Shown here piece after piece: positions 1 through 6,285 of a DNA stretch of 6,740 bases (position 1 is the stretch's first letter; every line of letters starts with the position of its first letter). Both the position numbers and the translations under genes were made by a program. The notes beneath the pieces are model-generated. The model was not told where the DNA came from and ran no database searches. It was given only the letters and a program-made list of their open reading frames with translations. Source of the DNA: an uncultured Oscillospiraceae bacterium (GTDB taxonomy: Bacteria > Bacillota > Clostridia > Oscillospirales > Oscillospiraceae); NCBI GenBank assembly GCA_948616425.1, contig CAPGBJ010000024.1, forward strand, positions 1 to 6,740. Reading direction: 5' to 3'.

Positions 1-311
1 CCAAGGTGGGGATGGACAGCCGGGCCCGCCACCGGCCCAGCGAGATGTCCGGCGGCCAGCAGCAGCGGGTGGCCATCGCCCGGGCCATCGCCACCACCCC
101 CCCTATCATCATGGCCGACGAGCCCACCGGCGCCCTGGACTCCAAAACGGGCAAGCACGTGCTGGAGATCCTCCGGGACCTGTACCGGGGGGGGACCACC
201 ATCCTCCTCATCACCCATGACGACGGCATTGCCGCCACCGCCAAGCGGGTGGTGCGGCTGTCTGACGGAAAAATTATCTCCGACAAACCCCAGGAGGTGG
301 ATTGGGAATGA
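1..311 (+). CDS. ABC transporter ATP-binding protein, MacB/LolD type (C-terminal fragment, 5' end outside window)
   Basis: This is the nucleotide-binding subunit of an ABC exporter, which hydrolyses ATP at the inner face of the membrane to power the permease encoded next. The reading frame is open from base 3 and ends at TGA 309-311, so the Walker A half lies upstream of the window. What remains shows the ABC signature as MSGGQQQRVAIARA (from base 45), Walker B with the catalytic glutamate as IIMADEP, the D-loop GALDS and the switch histidine in LLITHD. The spacing of these motifs is normal and the C-terminus is short, as is usual for the MacB/LolD/FtsE-like family. The stop overlaps the permease ATG by four bases (ATGA, 308-311), so the two are co-translated. 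A GTG at 6 and an ATG at 12 are internal codons, not starts. The substrate cannot be told from this fragment; peptide or lipid export is typical of the family. Confidence 0.93.
   Translation, partial: KVGMDSRARHRPSEMSGGQQQRVAIARAIATTPPIIMADEPTGALDSKTGKHVLEILRDLYRGGTTILLITHDDGIAATAKRVVRLSDGKIISDKPQEVDWE
292..298 (+). promoter_or_regulatory. Ribosome binding site of the ABC permease gene
   Basis: AGGAGGT lies inside the end of the ATPase gene, nine bases before ATG 308. It decides the permease start in favour of ATG 308 over an in-frame TTG at 302, which is too close to the site. Being inside the upstream gene, it fits translational coupling. Confidence 0.8.
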
Positions 312-1585
312 ATCTGTGGCAGGCATTTAAAATGGCGTTCAAGTCCATCGCCATGAAGAAGACCCGGTCCTTCCTCACCATGCTGGGCATCATCATCGGC
401 GTGGCGTCGGTGGTCATCATGGTGTCCGTCATGCAGGGCAAGGCCAAAAAGAGCATGGAGATGTTCGACAAGCTGGGGGACAACAAGATCACCGTCCAGG
501 CCTTCAACTACTACGACATGGACAACGAGACGGGGCAGATGCTCTTCGACTACTGCCTGTCCCTGGGGGATTTGGTCTTGGGCATTACTCCAGACCTGGA
601 GATCAACGAGACTTCCACCATCCAGTACGGCTCCAAGACCGTGAAGACCAACGACTGGGAGAACATTGACTGGTCCATCCCCAACCAGGACCCCTGGGCC
701 ACCATGCTCCACCTGAAGCTGGGCTCGGAGCAGTACGGGCTGTGCAACAACCTGAATCTGGCCGGGGGGCGGGAGATCAGCTACCTGGAGGTGGAGAAGA
801 CCCTGCCGGTGTGCGTCCTGGGTTCCGGAGCCAAGGAGCAGCTCTTCGGCTTCACCGACCCGGTGGGGGAGACCATCACCATCAACAGCAACCCCTTCCA
901 GGTGGTGGGCTACTATGAGCCCATGAATTTGGAGTGGAGCCCGGATTTTGACAATGTCATCGTGGTCCCCTACACCTTCAACCGCACCATGAACAACAAC
1001 TACAGCATGGACAGCTATATCGTCAAGGGCCGGGACGCCAAGGCCACCGTGGAGGTCAAGACCCGGATTGAGGCCTTCCTCAACGGCGTGATGCCCCTGG
1101 ACGAAAACGGAAACCGGCAGAACGGCTACGCCTACGTGGGCAGCAACGACAGCTACGCCCAGGAGCAGGAGAAGGCCAACCTATTGGAATCCCTGAGCAT
1201 GGCGGCCATCGCCGGCATCTCCCTGCTGGTGGGCGGCATCGGCATTATGAACATCATGCTGGTCACCGTCACTGAGCGCACCCGAGAGATCGGCATCCGC
1301 AAGGCCATCGGCGCGGAGCGGACCAGCATCATCACCCAGTTCCTCATCGAGGCGGCGGTGATCTGCTCCATCGGCGGGCTGATGGGCATCTCTATCGGCT
1401 ATGTGGGCACCATGATCGCCGGAAAGCTGATGTCCGACGTGTTTGAGGGGATCATCCTCATGCCCGAGCCCTTTGTGGCCGTCGGGGCCTTCCTGTTCTC
1501 GGTGGTGCTGGGCATCATCTTCGGCATGTACCCCGCTATCAAGGCCTCCGGCCTCCAGCCGGTGGAGGCGCTGCGGGCGGACTAG
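308..1585 (+). CDS. ABC transporter permease, MacB/FtsX family
   Basis: This is the membrane subunit of the exporter whose ATPase precedes it. It has 425 residues, normal for the family. The layout is that of a MacB-type permease: a short cytoplasmic start, a first membrane segment at about residues 21-43, a large extracytoplasmic domain (about 44-290, MacB_PCD-like), then three membrane segments at about 296-320, 345-370 and 388-410 forming the FtsX domain. The family hallmark runs from about residue 307 to 336 (GGIGIMNIMLVTVTERTREI, then GIRKAIGA), and the end carries the typical YPAIKAS...PVEALR motif. Mechanotransmission, driving extracytoplasmic movement from cytoplasmic ATP hydrolysis, is the known principle of this family. 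No adaptor (MacA/HlyD-like) gene follows it, though one could lie upstream of the window. Substrate unknown; antimicrobial peptide or lipoprotein/lipid export are the usual roles. Confidence 0.94.
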   Translation: MNLWQAFKMAFKSIAMKKTRSFLTMLGIIIGVASVVIMVSVMQGKAKKSMEMFDKLGDNKITVQAFNYYDMDNETGQMLFDYCLSLGDLVLGITPDLEINETSTIQYGSKTVKTNDWENIDWSIPNQDPWATMLHLKLGSEQYGLCNNLNLAGGREISYLEVEKTLPVCVLGSGAKEQLFGFTDPVGETITINSNPFQVVGYYEPMNLEWSPDFDNVIVVPYTFNRTMNNNYSMDSYIVKGRDAKATVEVKTRIEAFLNGVMPLDENGNRQNGYAYVGSNDSYAQEQEKANLLESLSMAAIAGISLLVGGIGIMNIMLVTVTERTREIGIRKAIGAERTSIITQFLIEAAVICSIGGLMGISIGYVGTMIAGKLMSDVFEGIILMPEPFVAVGAFLFSVVLGIIFGMYPAIKASGLQPVEALRAD

Positions 1586-1602
1586 CGCAGATATACCGCG
1601 AA

Positions 1603-1636
1603 CGCCCGCTGGTCGGCCCGCCGCGCGGAGCGGGCG
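1603..1636. repeat. Inverted repeat, 8-bp perfect arms, 18-base GC-rich loop
   Basis: CGCCCGCT (1603-1610) pairs perfectly with AGCGGGCG (1629-1636), starting 17 bases after the permease stop. The loop is itself GC-rich and could pair further. The position fits a transcription-ending or mRNA-protecting hairpin for the exporter operon, but no T-run follows on the plus strand, so it is not a canonical intrinsic terminator. Confidence 0.5.
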
Positions 1637-1695
1637 CCATACGCAGGCGGAGCGACGTAAAACGGCGGGCAGGAGAGCTGCCGCGTGCCGCATGT

Positions 1696-1717
1696 ACTGC
1701 CCCCCATGGGGGGCGGT
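1696..1717. repeat. Near-perfect palindrome around a 16-base perfect core
   Basis: The core GCCCCCCATGGGGGGC (1699-1714) is its own reverse complement. On both sides ACT/GGT extends it to ten-base arms with one T-G mismatch (1696-1705 with 1708-1717). As RNA it would make a stable hairpin with a tight loop; as DNA it is a symmetric site that could bind a dimeric regulator. It lies 84 bases before the SLH start codon. No function can be assigned from sequence alone. Confidence 0.5.
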
Positions 1718-1784
1718 CTGCGGGCCGCCGTGTCAAGTCCTAGAAGACGGGGCGGCGCAGAGGCCGCACCCTACAAACGCATGT

Positions 1785-1790
1785 AAGGAG
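1785..1790 (+). promoter_or_regulatory. Ribosome binding site of the SLH protein gene
   Basis: AAGGAG is ten bases before ATG 1801 but only one base before the in-frame GTG at 1792. The spacing rules out GTG as the main start and supports ATG 1801, which also gives a cleaner signal peptide. Confidence 0.7.
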
Positions 1791-1800
1791 CGTGAACAAG

Positions 1801-4194
1801 ATGAGAATATTGAAACGACTGGCCGCGGCCCTGCTGACAACGGCGCTGCTCGCCTCGCTGATTGTGGTTCCCACCTCGGCGGTGCAGTCCTCCTTCAGCG
1901 ACATCTCTGACCAGACTACCGCTGTCAATGCAGATATCCTGCGGCTGATGGGGGTGGTCAGCGGCACAGGGGGCAACCGGTTTAATCCAGACGCCACCCT
2001 GACACGGGCCCAGTTCTGCACCATGGTGGTAAACTTTCTCCAGCGGCAGGACGAGGCGGCCCGGTATGCCACCCGCACCATTTTCTCCGATGTGAAGAGC
2101 GACCATTGGGCCAGAAGCTATGTGAATCTGGCCGCCTCCATCACCTTTAAGGATGGGGAGAACAACGTGCACATGGTCTCCGGCGTAGGCAACGGCAAGT
2201 TTCTGCCTGACAGCAAGATTACCATGGCCGAGGCGGTCACCATCCTGATCCGGGCCCTGCAGTACACCAGCCAGCAGGCCGGCGCGGTGTGGCCCCAGAG
2301 TTATATGGATCTGGCGGCCTCTATCGGTCTGACAGACAACCTGCCCGCCACCCCCGGCGCCCATCTCAACCGGGGTCAGGCCGCCCAGCTCTTTGTCAAT
2401 GCCCTGAAGTGCAAAACAGGGGAGGGCAAGCCCTACTACACCACGCTGGGGAATGTGCCCCAGGATAAGACGATCATTCTGGCAGTCAATGTAGAGACGG
2501 ACGACGGCAGCGCCAGAGGGGCCATCCGTACCACCGCCAACAAGGACTCCGAGGCGTATCTCCCCGCCAACGGGGACGGAAACCCCGTCTCCCTCCAGGG
2601 CAAGCGGGGAAATTTGGTGCTGAATGATAAAGACGAGATCATCACCTTCATCCCTGACGACAGCACAGCCACCACCATCACCCTGGCTGGCGACGCCCAG
2701 GCCGCCTATGTGAAGGCGTCTGGCGGCCAACAGTACACCATTTCCTCCAAGACGCCGGTGTACACCTCTGCCGCGGGACAGAGCAAGGACTATCTGGACG
2801 CGTATACCTCGCTGGTGTCCGGGACTCAGATCACCATGTACACAGAGAAGGGCAAAATTGTGGCCATCTATTCCACCAGCGGCGCCACAACTGCCAGCAC
2901 CCAGTCTGTGGTGGTTCTGGACCGGGCCACCGCCGAGACCTTCTACCAGCTCACTGGGGGAGTGTCTAACTTTAATATCGTCAAGAACCGGCAGTCCATC
3001 CGCCTGTCTGACATCAAGCCCTATGATGTGGTGACCTACGACCAGATGACCAACACTTTGGTGGTGTCTGACCTGCGCATAACCGCGGTCTACACCGATC
3101 CCAAGCCCACCCCCAAAAACCCGGAGACCATCACGGTGGTAGGCAACGAGTTTAAGGTGCTGGAGAGCGCCTGGAGCACCATTGGAGAGACCAGGCCGGG
3201 GGACAGCGTCTCCCTGCTCCTCACTGCTGACGGCAAGGTGGCCGGTATTGTCAAGTCCACGCCCCAGACCCGCTCCACCGCCGTGGGAATTGTGGATGGC
3301 GGCAAGGCCCGGATGTTCCTGCCCAACGGCACCACGATGGACCTGAGCGGCGAGCTGTCCGGCGGTTCCGGTCTGGATGGCCAGCTGGTCATTCTCTCCG
3401 GGATGAAGAATTCCTTCAGCGCCAGCCGCCTGCCGGAGAACCGGGCCCCCGGCGCCTTCAATGTGACCGGCATGAAGCTGGGCAACTACACCGTCTCTAC
3501 CGGCGTGCGGCTGTATGAACGGGTGAGCAGCGGAGCGATGGTGTCTGTCAGCCTGGGTGACCTGGCCATGCAGGAGATTACCGCTGACAATATTGTCTCT
3601 TACCGGCTGAATAGCTCCAATGTGGTGGATTACATCGTGCTGCGGGATACCACCGGAAACGCCTATATCTACGGTATGATGGTGGGCGGATATGAATCGG
3701 AAACAGAGAAAATTCCCGTCACAGGGCCGGATGGACAGCCCATAGATGACGAGTATACGACTGAAGTTCATGAGTGGTACAACTGGAATTTCCGCAATGG
3801 AACCCGAAAAGAGGTCAAGTTCGTCCGTGCCGCCACTTACAGCGGCAAGAGCGGCGACATGGTGGGCGTGGTCATTGGTACGCCCATTGGTGACGCCAAC
3901 GGGGAGCACACCTTGCGCAGTGTGATCAAACTGACTGAGATCAAGGGGGTCAAGCCCAGCGACTTCTTTGATAGTCAGGGGATACAGTATGTCACCGCCC
4001 AGGGCCAGACCTATCGGATTGCCGACAATGTGGAGTGCTACTACAACCGCTCCGGCAACAAGGTGGCCCAAGAGAACTGGCTGACGGGCGATTCCGGCGC
4101 CTCCCGCCTGACCGCTATTAAAGCTTACTCCGACGAGCTGACTGTCTATGTGGACCCCATTGGGAAACAGGTGCGAGTCGTCGCAGCGAAATAA
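1801..4194 (+). CDS. Secreted S-layer homology (SLH) domain protein with beta-rich repetitive body
   Basis: A 797-residue exported protein, probably held on the cell wall. Residues 1-27 form a signal peptide: basic start MRILKR, hydrophobic core, and likely cleavage after PTSA. There is no lipobox cysteine and no LPxTG sorting motif. Three SLH repeats follow at about residues 32-80 (FSDIS ... LTRAQF), 95-153 (FSDVKSDHWA ... ITMAEAV) and 164-202 (YMDLAASIGL ... LNRGQAA). Known SLH triplets bind pyruvylated secondary cell-wall polymers. The remaining roughly 590 residues match no enzyme family I recognise. They look beta-rich, with recurring hairpin modules at about 333-358, 402-424, 460-486, 590-615 and 765-792 of the form 'G/P-x-D-x-V ... 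D/N-G/N-x-V-x-x-I'. A Thr/Pro/Lys-rich linker occurs near 430-442. I see no catalytic motif, so a structural envelope or S-layer-associated role is inferred. It appears to be a single-gene transcription unit ended by the hairpin at 4206-4234. Confidence 0.88.
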   Translation: MRILKRLAAALLTTALLASLIVVPTSAVQSSFSDISDQTTAVNADILRLMGVVSGTGGNRFNPDATLTRAQFCTMVVNFLQRQDEAARYATRTIFSDVKSDHWARSYVNLAASITFKDGENNVHMVSGVGNGKFLPDSKITMAEAVTILIRALQYTSQQAGAVWPQSYMDLAASIGLTDNLPATPGAHLNRGQAAQLFVNALKCKTGEGKPYYTTLGNVPQDKTIILAVNVETDDGSARGAIRTTANKDSEAYLPANGDGNPVSLQGKRGNLVLNDKDEIITFIPDDSTATTITLAGDAQAAYVKASGGQQYTISSKTPVYTSAAGQSKDYLDAYTSLVSGTQITMYTEKGKIVAIYSTSGATTASTQSVVVLDRATAETFYQLTGGVSNFNIVKNRQSIRLSDIKPYDVVTYDQMTNTLVVSDLRITAVYTDPKPTPKNPETITVVGNEFKVLESAWSTIGETRPGDSVSLLLTADGKVAGIVKSTPQTRSTAVGIVDGGKARMFLPNGTTMDLSGELSGGSGLDGQLVILSGMKNSFSASRLPENRAPGAFNVTGMKLGNYTVSTGVRLYERVSSGAMVSVSLGDLAMQEITADNIVSYRLNSSNVVDYIVLRDTTGNAYIYGMMVGGYESETEKIPVTGPDGQPIDDEYTTEVHEWYNWNFRNGTRKEVKFVRAATYSGKSGDMVGVVIGTPIGDANGEHTLRSVIKLTEIKGVKPSDFFDSQGIQYVTAQGQTYRIADNVECYYNRSGNKVAQENWLTGDSGASRLTAIKAYSDELTVYVDPIGKQVRVVAAK

Positions 4195-4205
4195 AAACAG
4201 CATAG

Positions 4206-4234
4206 CGCGGCCCCCGGCAAAGCCGGGGGCCGCG
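4206..4234. terminator. GC-rich hairpin between convergent genes, probable shared terminator
   Basis: CGCGGCCCCCGGC (4206-4218) and GCCGGGGGCCGCG (4222-4234) form a perfect 13-bp stem with an AAA loop. It sits 11 bases after the SLH stop and 6 bases beyond the glycosylase stop. On the minus strand a run of five T (4197-4193) follows eight bases after the stem; on the plus strand only TT follows. It therefore looks like a bidirectional terminator with modest T-tracts, better for the minus-strand gene. Confidence 0.8.
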
Positions 4235-4240
4235 TTGTCC

Positions 4241-4837
4241 TCAGAGGTAGAAGCGCCAGGGGAAGTTGACCGCCTCCTGGGCGTAGTCGATGCCAATCCG
4301 TCTGCCGGTTTTGACGGCCTTTGAGGCGGGGGGCGACCCGGTACACACATACAGTCCGCCAGCCGAGGCGGTGAGGTCGAGGCCGTTTTGCGCCCTGGTG
4401 AGGTCCAGACCGCGGCACAGCTTGCCAGGTCCGTTGAGAAAATTTTTTTGTTGATAGGCGCTCATCGCTTCCTGCTTGCAGCCGAAGCGTTTTTTTGCTA
4501 TAATATCTCCGTTTTTGACTGGAACCGCCCCTCGAATCAGGACGGCGGCAGGCTCTCCCTCCCCCTCGGTGACGAAGTTGAGACAGTGGTACATCCCATA
4601 AATCAGGTAGATGTAGGCCGTCCCCGGCGGGGCAAAGAGGGTCTGGGTGCGGGCGGTGCGCCGATACCCGTAGGCGTGGCAGGCCTTGTCCAGCCGCCCA
4701 ATATAGGCCTCCGTCTCTGTAATCCGGCACTCCAGCTGGGTTCCGTCCTCCAGTACCCGGACAATGTCGCGGCCCAGCAGGTCCCGGGCCACCGTGAGGG
4801 TGTTGCGGTCGTAAAATTCCTTTGTGAGGATGCTCAT
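4241..4837 (-). CDS. DNA-3-methyladenine glycosylase, AAG/Mpg family
   Basis: A base-excision repair enzyme that flips alkylated or deaminated purines (3-methyladenine, hypoxanthine and others) out of DNA and cuts the N-glycosidic bond. It has 198 residues, typical for the bacterial family. Aligned by eye to human AAG, the active-site residues are all kept at a constant offset of 82: catalytic Glu43 (human E125) and Tyr45 (Y127) in ETEAY, His54 (H136), Tyr77 (Y159), intercalating Tyr80 (Y162) in YGMY, and Asn87 (N169). The segments FAPPGTAYIYLIYGMYHCLN, RGAVP and NGPGKLCRGL are also characteristic. ATG 4837 is preferred because AGGAGG lies six bases upstream; the frame stays open upstream to about 4942, but that extra stretch overlaps the divergent promoter region and does not look like protein. 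The gene is convergent with the SLH gene and divergent from the transporter gene. Confidence 0.95.
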   Translation of the reverse strand: MSILTKEFYDRNTLTVARDLLGRDIVRVLEDGTQLECRITETEAYIGRLDKACHAYGYRRTARTQTLFAPPGTAYIYLIYGMYHCLNFVTEGEGEPAAVLIRGAVPVKNGDIIAKKRFGCKQEAMSAYQQKNFLNGPGKLCRGLDLTRAQNGLDLTASAGGLYVCTGSPPASKAVKTGRRIGIDYAQEAVNFPWRFYL

Positions 4838-4843
4838 GGCAGT

Positions 4844-4849
4844 CCTCCT
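4844..4849 (-). promoter_or_regulatory. Ribosome binding site of the glycosylase gene
   Basis: AGGAGG on the minus strand, six bases before ATG 4837. It fixes the start at 4837 rather than at the upstream end of the open frame. Confidence 0.8.
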
Positions 4850-4859
4850 CTCCTCGGTT

Positions 4860-4888
4860 TTGCAGGGGGGCGCTCCCTCTGGTATTTT
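4860..4888 (+). promoter_or_regulatory. Possible sigma-A promoter for the transporter gene
   Basis: TTGCAG (4860-4865) and TATTTT (4883-4888) are 17 bases apart, with three and four matches of six to the consensus boxes. The predicted transcript would start near 4895, about 45 bases before ATG 4942. The match is moderate and rests on spacing and position. Confidence 0.35.
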
Positions 4889-4898
4889 ACCCGCTACC

Positions 4899-4927
4899 AT
4901 CCTAACATGTTGCCCACATTTTTGCAA
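4899..4927 (-). promoter_or_regulatory. Possible sigma-A promoter for the glycosylase gene
   Basis: On the minus strand TTGCAA (4927-4922) and TAGGAT (4904-4899) are 17 bases apart. TGT directly precedes the -10 box, giving an extended -10 (TGn). Each box matches four of six consensus bases. The transcript would start about 55 bases upstream of ATG 4837. It overlaps the start of the divergent transporter transcript. Confidence 0.45.
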
Positions 4928-4941
4928 TGGAGTTGATGTCA

Positions 4942-5823
4942 ATGTCCCCCAAGACGATGCGTTTTTTGGCCAAACCGATGCTTTTTGCCGCCGCTTTCAT
5001 CTGGGGCACCTCGTTCTTCATCATGAAGAACGCCCTGGATGTGATGCCCGTGTTTTTTCTTCTGGCGATCCGGTTCACTGCCGGGGCGGTGCTGCTGTCT
5101 GCGGTTGCCTGGAAGAAGTGGAAGGAATTTACTGTGGACTACCTGTGGCGGGGGGCTGTTGTGGGCGGCTTTTTGTTTCTGGCCTACTCGGTACAGACCT
5201 TTGGGTTGGCCCTCACCACACCGTCCAAGAACGCATTTTTGACGGCGGTGTACTGTGTGATCGTCCCGTTTCTCACCTGGGCGGTGGTGAAACGGAGGCC
5301 AGACCGGTATCATGTGGCCTCAGCCCTGCTGTGTGTGACGGGGGTGGGACTGGTCTCTCTGACTGAGGAACTGACCATGAACGCCGGCGACCTGCTCACC
5401 CTACTGTGCGCCCTGTTTTACGCCAGCCACATCGTGGCGGTGGAGAAGGTTTCTCCGGGAAAAGATATTACCCTGCTCACCATATTTCAGTTTGCCTTTG
5501 CCGCTGTGTATGCGTGGATTTGCGGGGCCTGTACAGAGATGTTCCCCGCCGCCGCGCTGGCTGACCCGGCTGTCCTCATGCCGATGGCCTACCTGTGCGT
5601 TATGGCCACCACTGTGGCCCTGCTGTTCCAGAATGTGGGACAGGTCTGGTCCGATCCCGCCTCCGCCTCGGTGATCTTATCTTTGGAGTCGGTGTTTGGG
5701 GTGCTGTCCTCTGTGATTTTTTATGGGGACCTGGTCACCGCTCAACTGCTGGCAGGCTTTGTGCTCATCTTTGTGGCTGTGGTGTGTTCTGAGACCAAGT
5801 TCTCTTTCCTACATAAAAAATAA
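4942..5823 (+). CDS. EamA/DMT-superfamily transporter, 10 membrane segments
   Basis: A 293-residue integral membrane protein of the drug/metabolite transporter superfamily, probably an exporter of small metabolites or amino-acid-like compounds; the substrate cannot be read from sequence. The two EamA repeats are visible at about residues 11-140 and 150-283, giving about ten hydrophobic segments. Family marks are FIWGTSF (19-25), LAIRFTAGAV (41-50), the conserved end of segment 3 into segment 4 (about 90-111, with TTPSKNAFL) and SLESVFGVL (247-255) near the end of repeat 2. The C-terminus is short and basic (LHKK). In-frame ATG codons occur at 4927, 4936 and 4942. I choose 4942 because the only ribosome-binding-like motif, GGAG (4929-4932), is nine bases before it; this start is not certain. 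The gene is divergent from the glycosylase gene and is followed by its own terminator. Confidence 0.92.
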   Translation: MSPKTMRFLAKPMLFAAAFIWGTSFFIMKNALDVMPVFFLLAIRFTAGAVLLSAVAWKKWKEFTVDYLWRGAVVGGFLFLAYSVQTFGLALTTPSKNAFLTAVYCVIVPFLTWAVVKRRPDRYHVASALLCVTGVGLVSLTEELTMNAGDLLTLLCALFYASHIVAVEKVSPGKDITLLTIFQFAFAAVYAWICGACTEMFPAAALADPAVLMPMAYLCVMATTVALLFQNVGQVWSDPASASVILSLESVFGVLSSVIFYGDLVTAQLLAGFVLIFVAVVCSETKFSFLHKK

Positions 5824-5830
5824 AACTGAC

Positions 5831-5856
5831 TTCCCCGCCGCAAGGTGGGGAATTTT
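5831..5856 (+). terminator. Intrinsic terminator after the transporter gene
   Basis: TTCCCCGCC (5831-5839) pairs with GGTGGGGAA (5844-5852) with one G-U wobble, closed by a GCAA loop of the stable GNRA type, and is followed by TTTT (5853-5856). It starts seven bases after the transporter stop, so it should isolate the downstream HTH gene from read-through. Confidence 0.85.
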
Positions 5857-5883
5857 AAATAAAATAAAAAATAAAATTAAATA
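5853..5883 (+). promoter_or_regulatory. AT-rich tract, possible UP element of the downstream promoter
   Basis: This stretch is nearly all A and T, with repeated AAATAAAA-like tracts, in an otherwise GC-rich window. It lies directly upstream of the -35 box at 5884, where UP elements bind the RNA polymerase alpha subunit. The first four bases double as the T-tract of the preceding terminator. Confidence 0.5.
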
Positions 5884-5912
5884 TTGACTTTAATAAAATT
5901 TAGGTTTAGAAT
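5884..5912 (+). promoter_or_regulatory. Strong sigma-A promoter of the HTH/membrane-protein operon
   Basis: TTGACT (5884-5889) and TAGAAT (5907-5912), five of six matches each, are exactly 17 bases apart. Transcription would start near 5919, giving a leader of about 43 bases before GTG 5962. This is the best promoter match in the window. Confidence 0.85.
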
Positions 5913-5947
5913 GAGATAAACACAGAGAAGGCCCAATCTTAGGGGAT

Positions 5948-5953
5948 AGGAGG
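5948..5953 (+). promoter_or_regulatory. Ribosome binding site of the DUF2089-like gene
   Basis: AGGAGG (continuing as GG) is eight bases before GTG 5962. It identifies the GTG as the start; no in-frame ATG is available until residue 10 of the protein. Confidence 0.85.
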
Positions 5954-5961
5954 GGAGAAAC

Positions 5962-6267
5962 GTGGCGGTTGAACTGCTGCCTGAGTGGATGGCTGGGCTG
6001 GAGGAAGAGGACGTGTCCTTCATCAAAAAATTTATTTTGGCATCGGGATCGCTGAAGGAAATGGCCGCCCAGTATGGGGTGACCTACCCCACCGTACGTC
6101 TGCGGCTGGACCGGCTGATTCAGAAGATCAGGCTGGTGGAGGACACCGCGGCCGACCCCTATATTGCCACTATTAAACGTCTGGCAATGAATGAAAAGCT
6201 GGATCTGGACACCGCCAAAATATTGATCGCAGAGTACAAAAAATCCAGGGGACAGTTGGCCCCATGA
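5962..6267 (+). CDS. DUF2089-like small helix-turn-helix protein
   Basis: A 101-residue soluble protein starting at GTG. Residues 6-56 match what I know of the DUF2089 core: LPEWM near the start, EEEDVSFIKKFILASGS (14-30), then a helix-turn-helix at about 31-55 with LKEMAAQYGV followed by TYPTVRLRLDRLI, similar to a sigma region 4 fold. A second helical stretch at 67-93 ends in a basic tail. Longer DUF2089 proteins begin with a zinc ribbon carrying Cys pairs; this one has no cysteine at all, so it is the short form. DNA binding and transcription control are inferred from the HTH, and no target is known. The stop is 18 bases before the membrane protein gene, so the two should form one operon behind the promoter at 5884-5912. 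A protein of this kind paired with a membrane partner could sense or respond to envelope state, but that is speculation. Confidence 0.85.
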   Translation: MAVELLPEWMAGLEEEDVSFIKKFILASGSLKEMAAQYGVTYPTVRLRLDRLIQKIRLVEDTAADPYIATIKRLAMNEKLDLDTAKILIAEYKKSRGQLAP

Positions 6268-6272
6268 CAGAA

Positions 6273-6279
6273 AGGAAGG
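6273..6279 (+). promoter_or_regulatory. Ribosome binding site of the small membrane protein gene
   Basis: AGGAAGG is six bases before ATG 6286. This favours 6286 over ATG 6264 and ATG 6282, which open a different frame whose translation is not protein-like. Confidence 0.7.
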
Positions 6280-6285
6280 ATATGG

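Larger units (their letters stand above)
1586..1800. other. GC-rich intergenic region with inverted repeats, no supported gene
   Basis: These 215 bases separate the permease stop from the SLH gene. They are very GC-rich and hold two clear inverted repeats, listed separately. Open frames cross the region on both strands, but they start inside neighbouring genes, have low-complexity arginine/proline/alanine-rich translations and no ribosome binding site, so I do not call them. No convincing -35/-10 pair for the SLH gene is visible here, although that gene needs a promoter if it is not read through from the exporter operon. Confidence 0.6.

Noticed and set aside
1181..1693. A 170-codon minus-strand open frame over the permease end and the following gap
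   Set aside because: The translation is low-complexity (Ala, Asp, His, Arg), and the plus strand encodes the conserved FtsX motif over the same bases.
1731..1736. Perfect TTGACA on the minus strand in the GC-rich gap
   Set aside because: No -10-like sequence lies 16-18 bases further on; that stretch is almost pure G/C, and no minus-strand gene follows.
1792..1794. GTG as start of the SLH gene
   Set aside because: It is only one base after the AAGGAG site, too close for initiation; ATG 1801 has a ten-base spacing.
1771..4350. An 859-codon open frame on the minus strand covering the whole SLH gene
   Set aside because: It is a shadow of GC-rich codon use in the real gene. The translation is His/Gly/Gln/Arg-rich with no domain, no signal and no ribosome binding site, while the plus-strand frame has a signal peptide and three SLH repeats.
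4388..4936. Plus-strand open frame antisense to the glycosylase
   Set aside because: The minus strand has all AAG-family active-site residues and an RBS; the plus-strand frame has no recognisable content.
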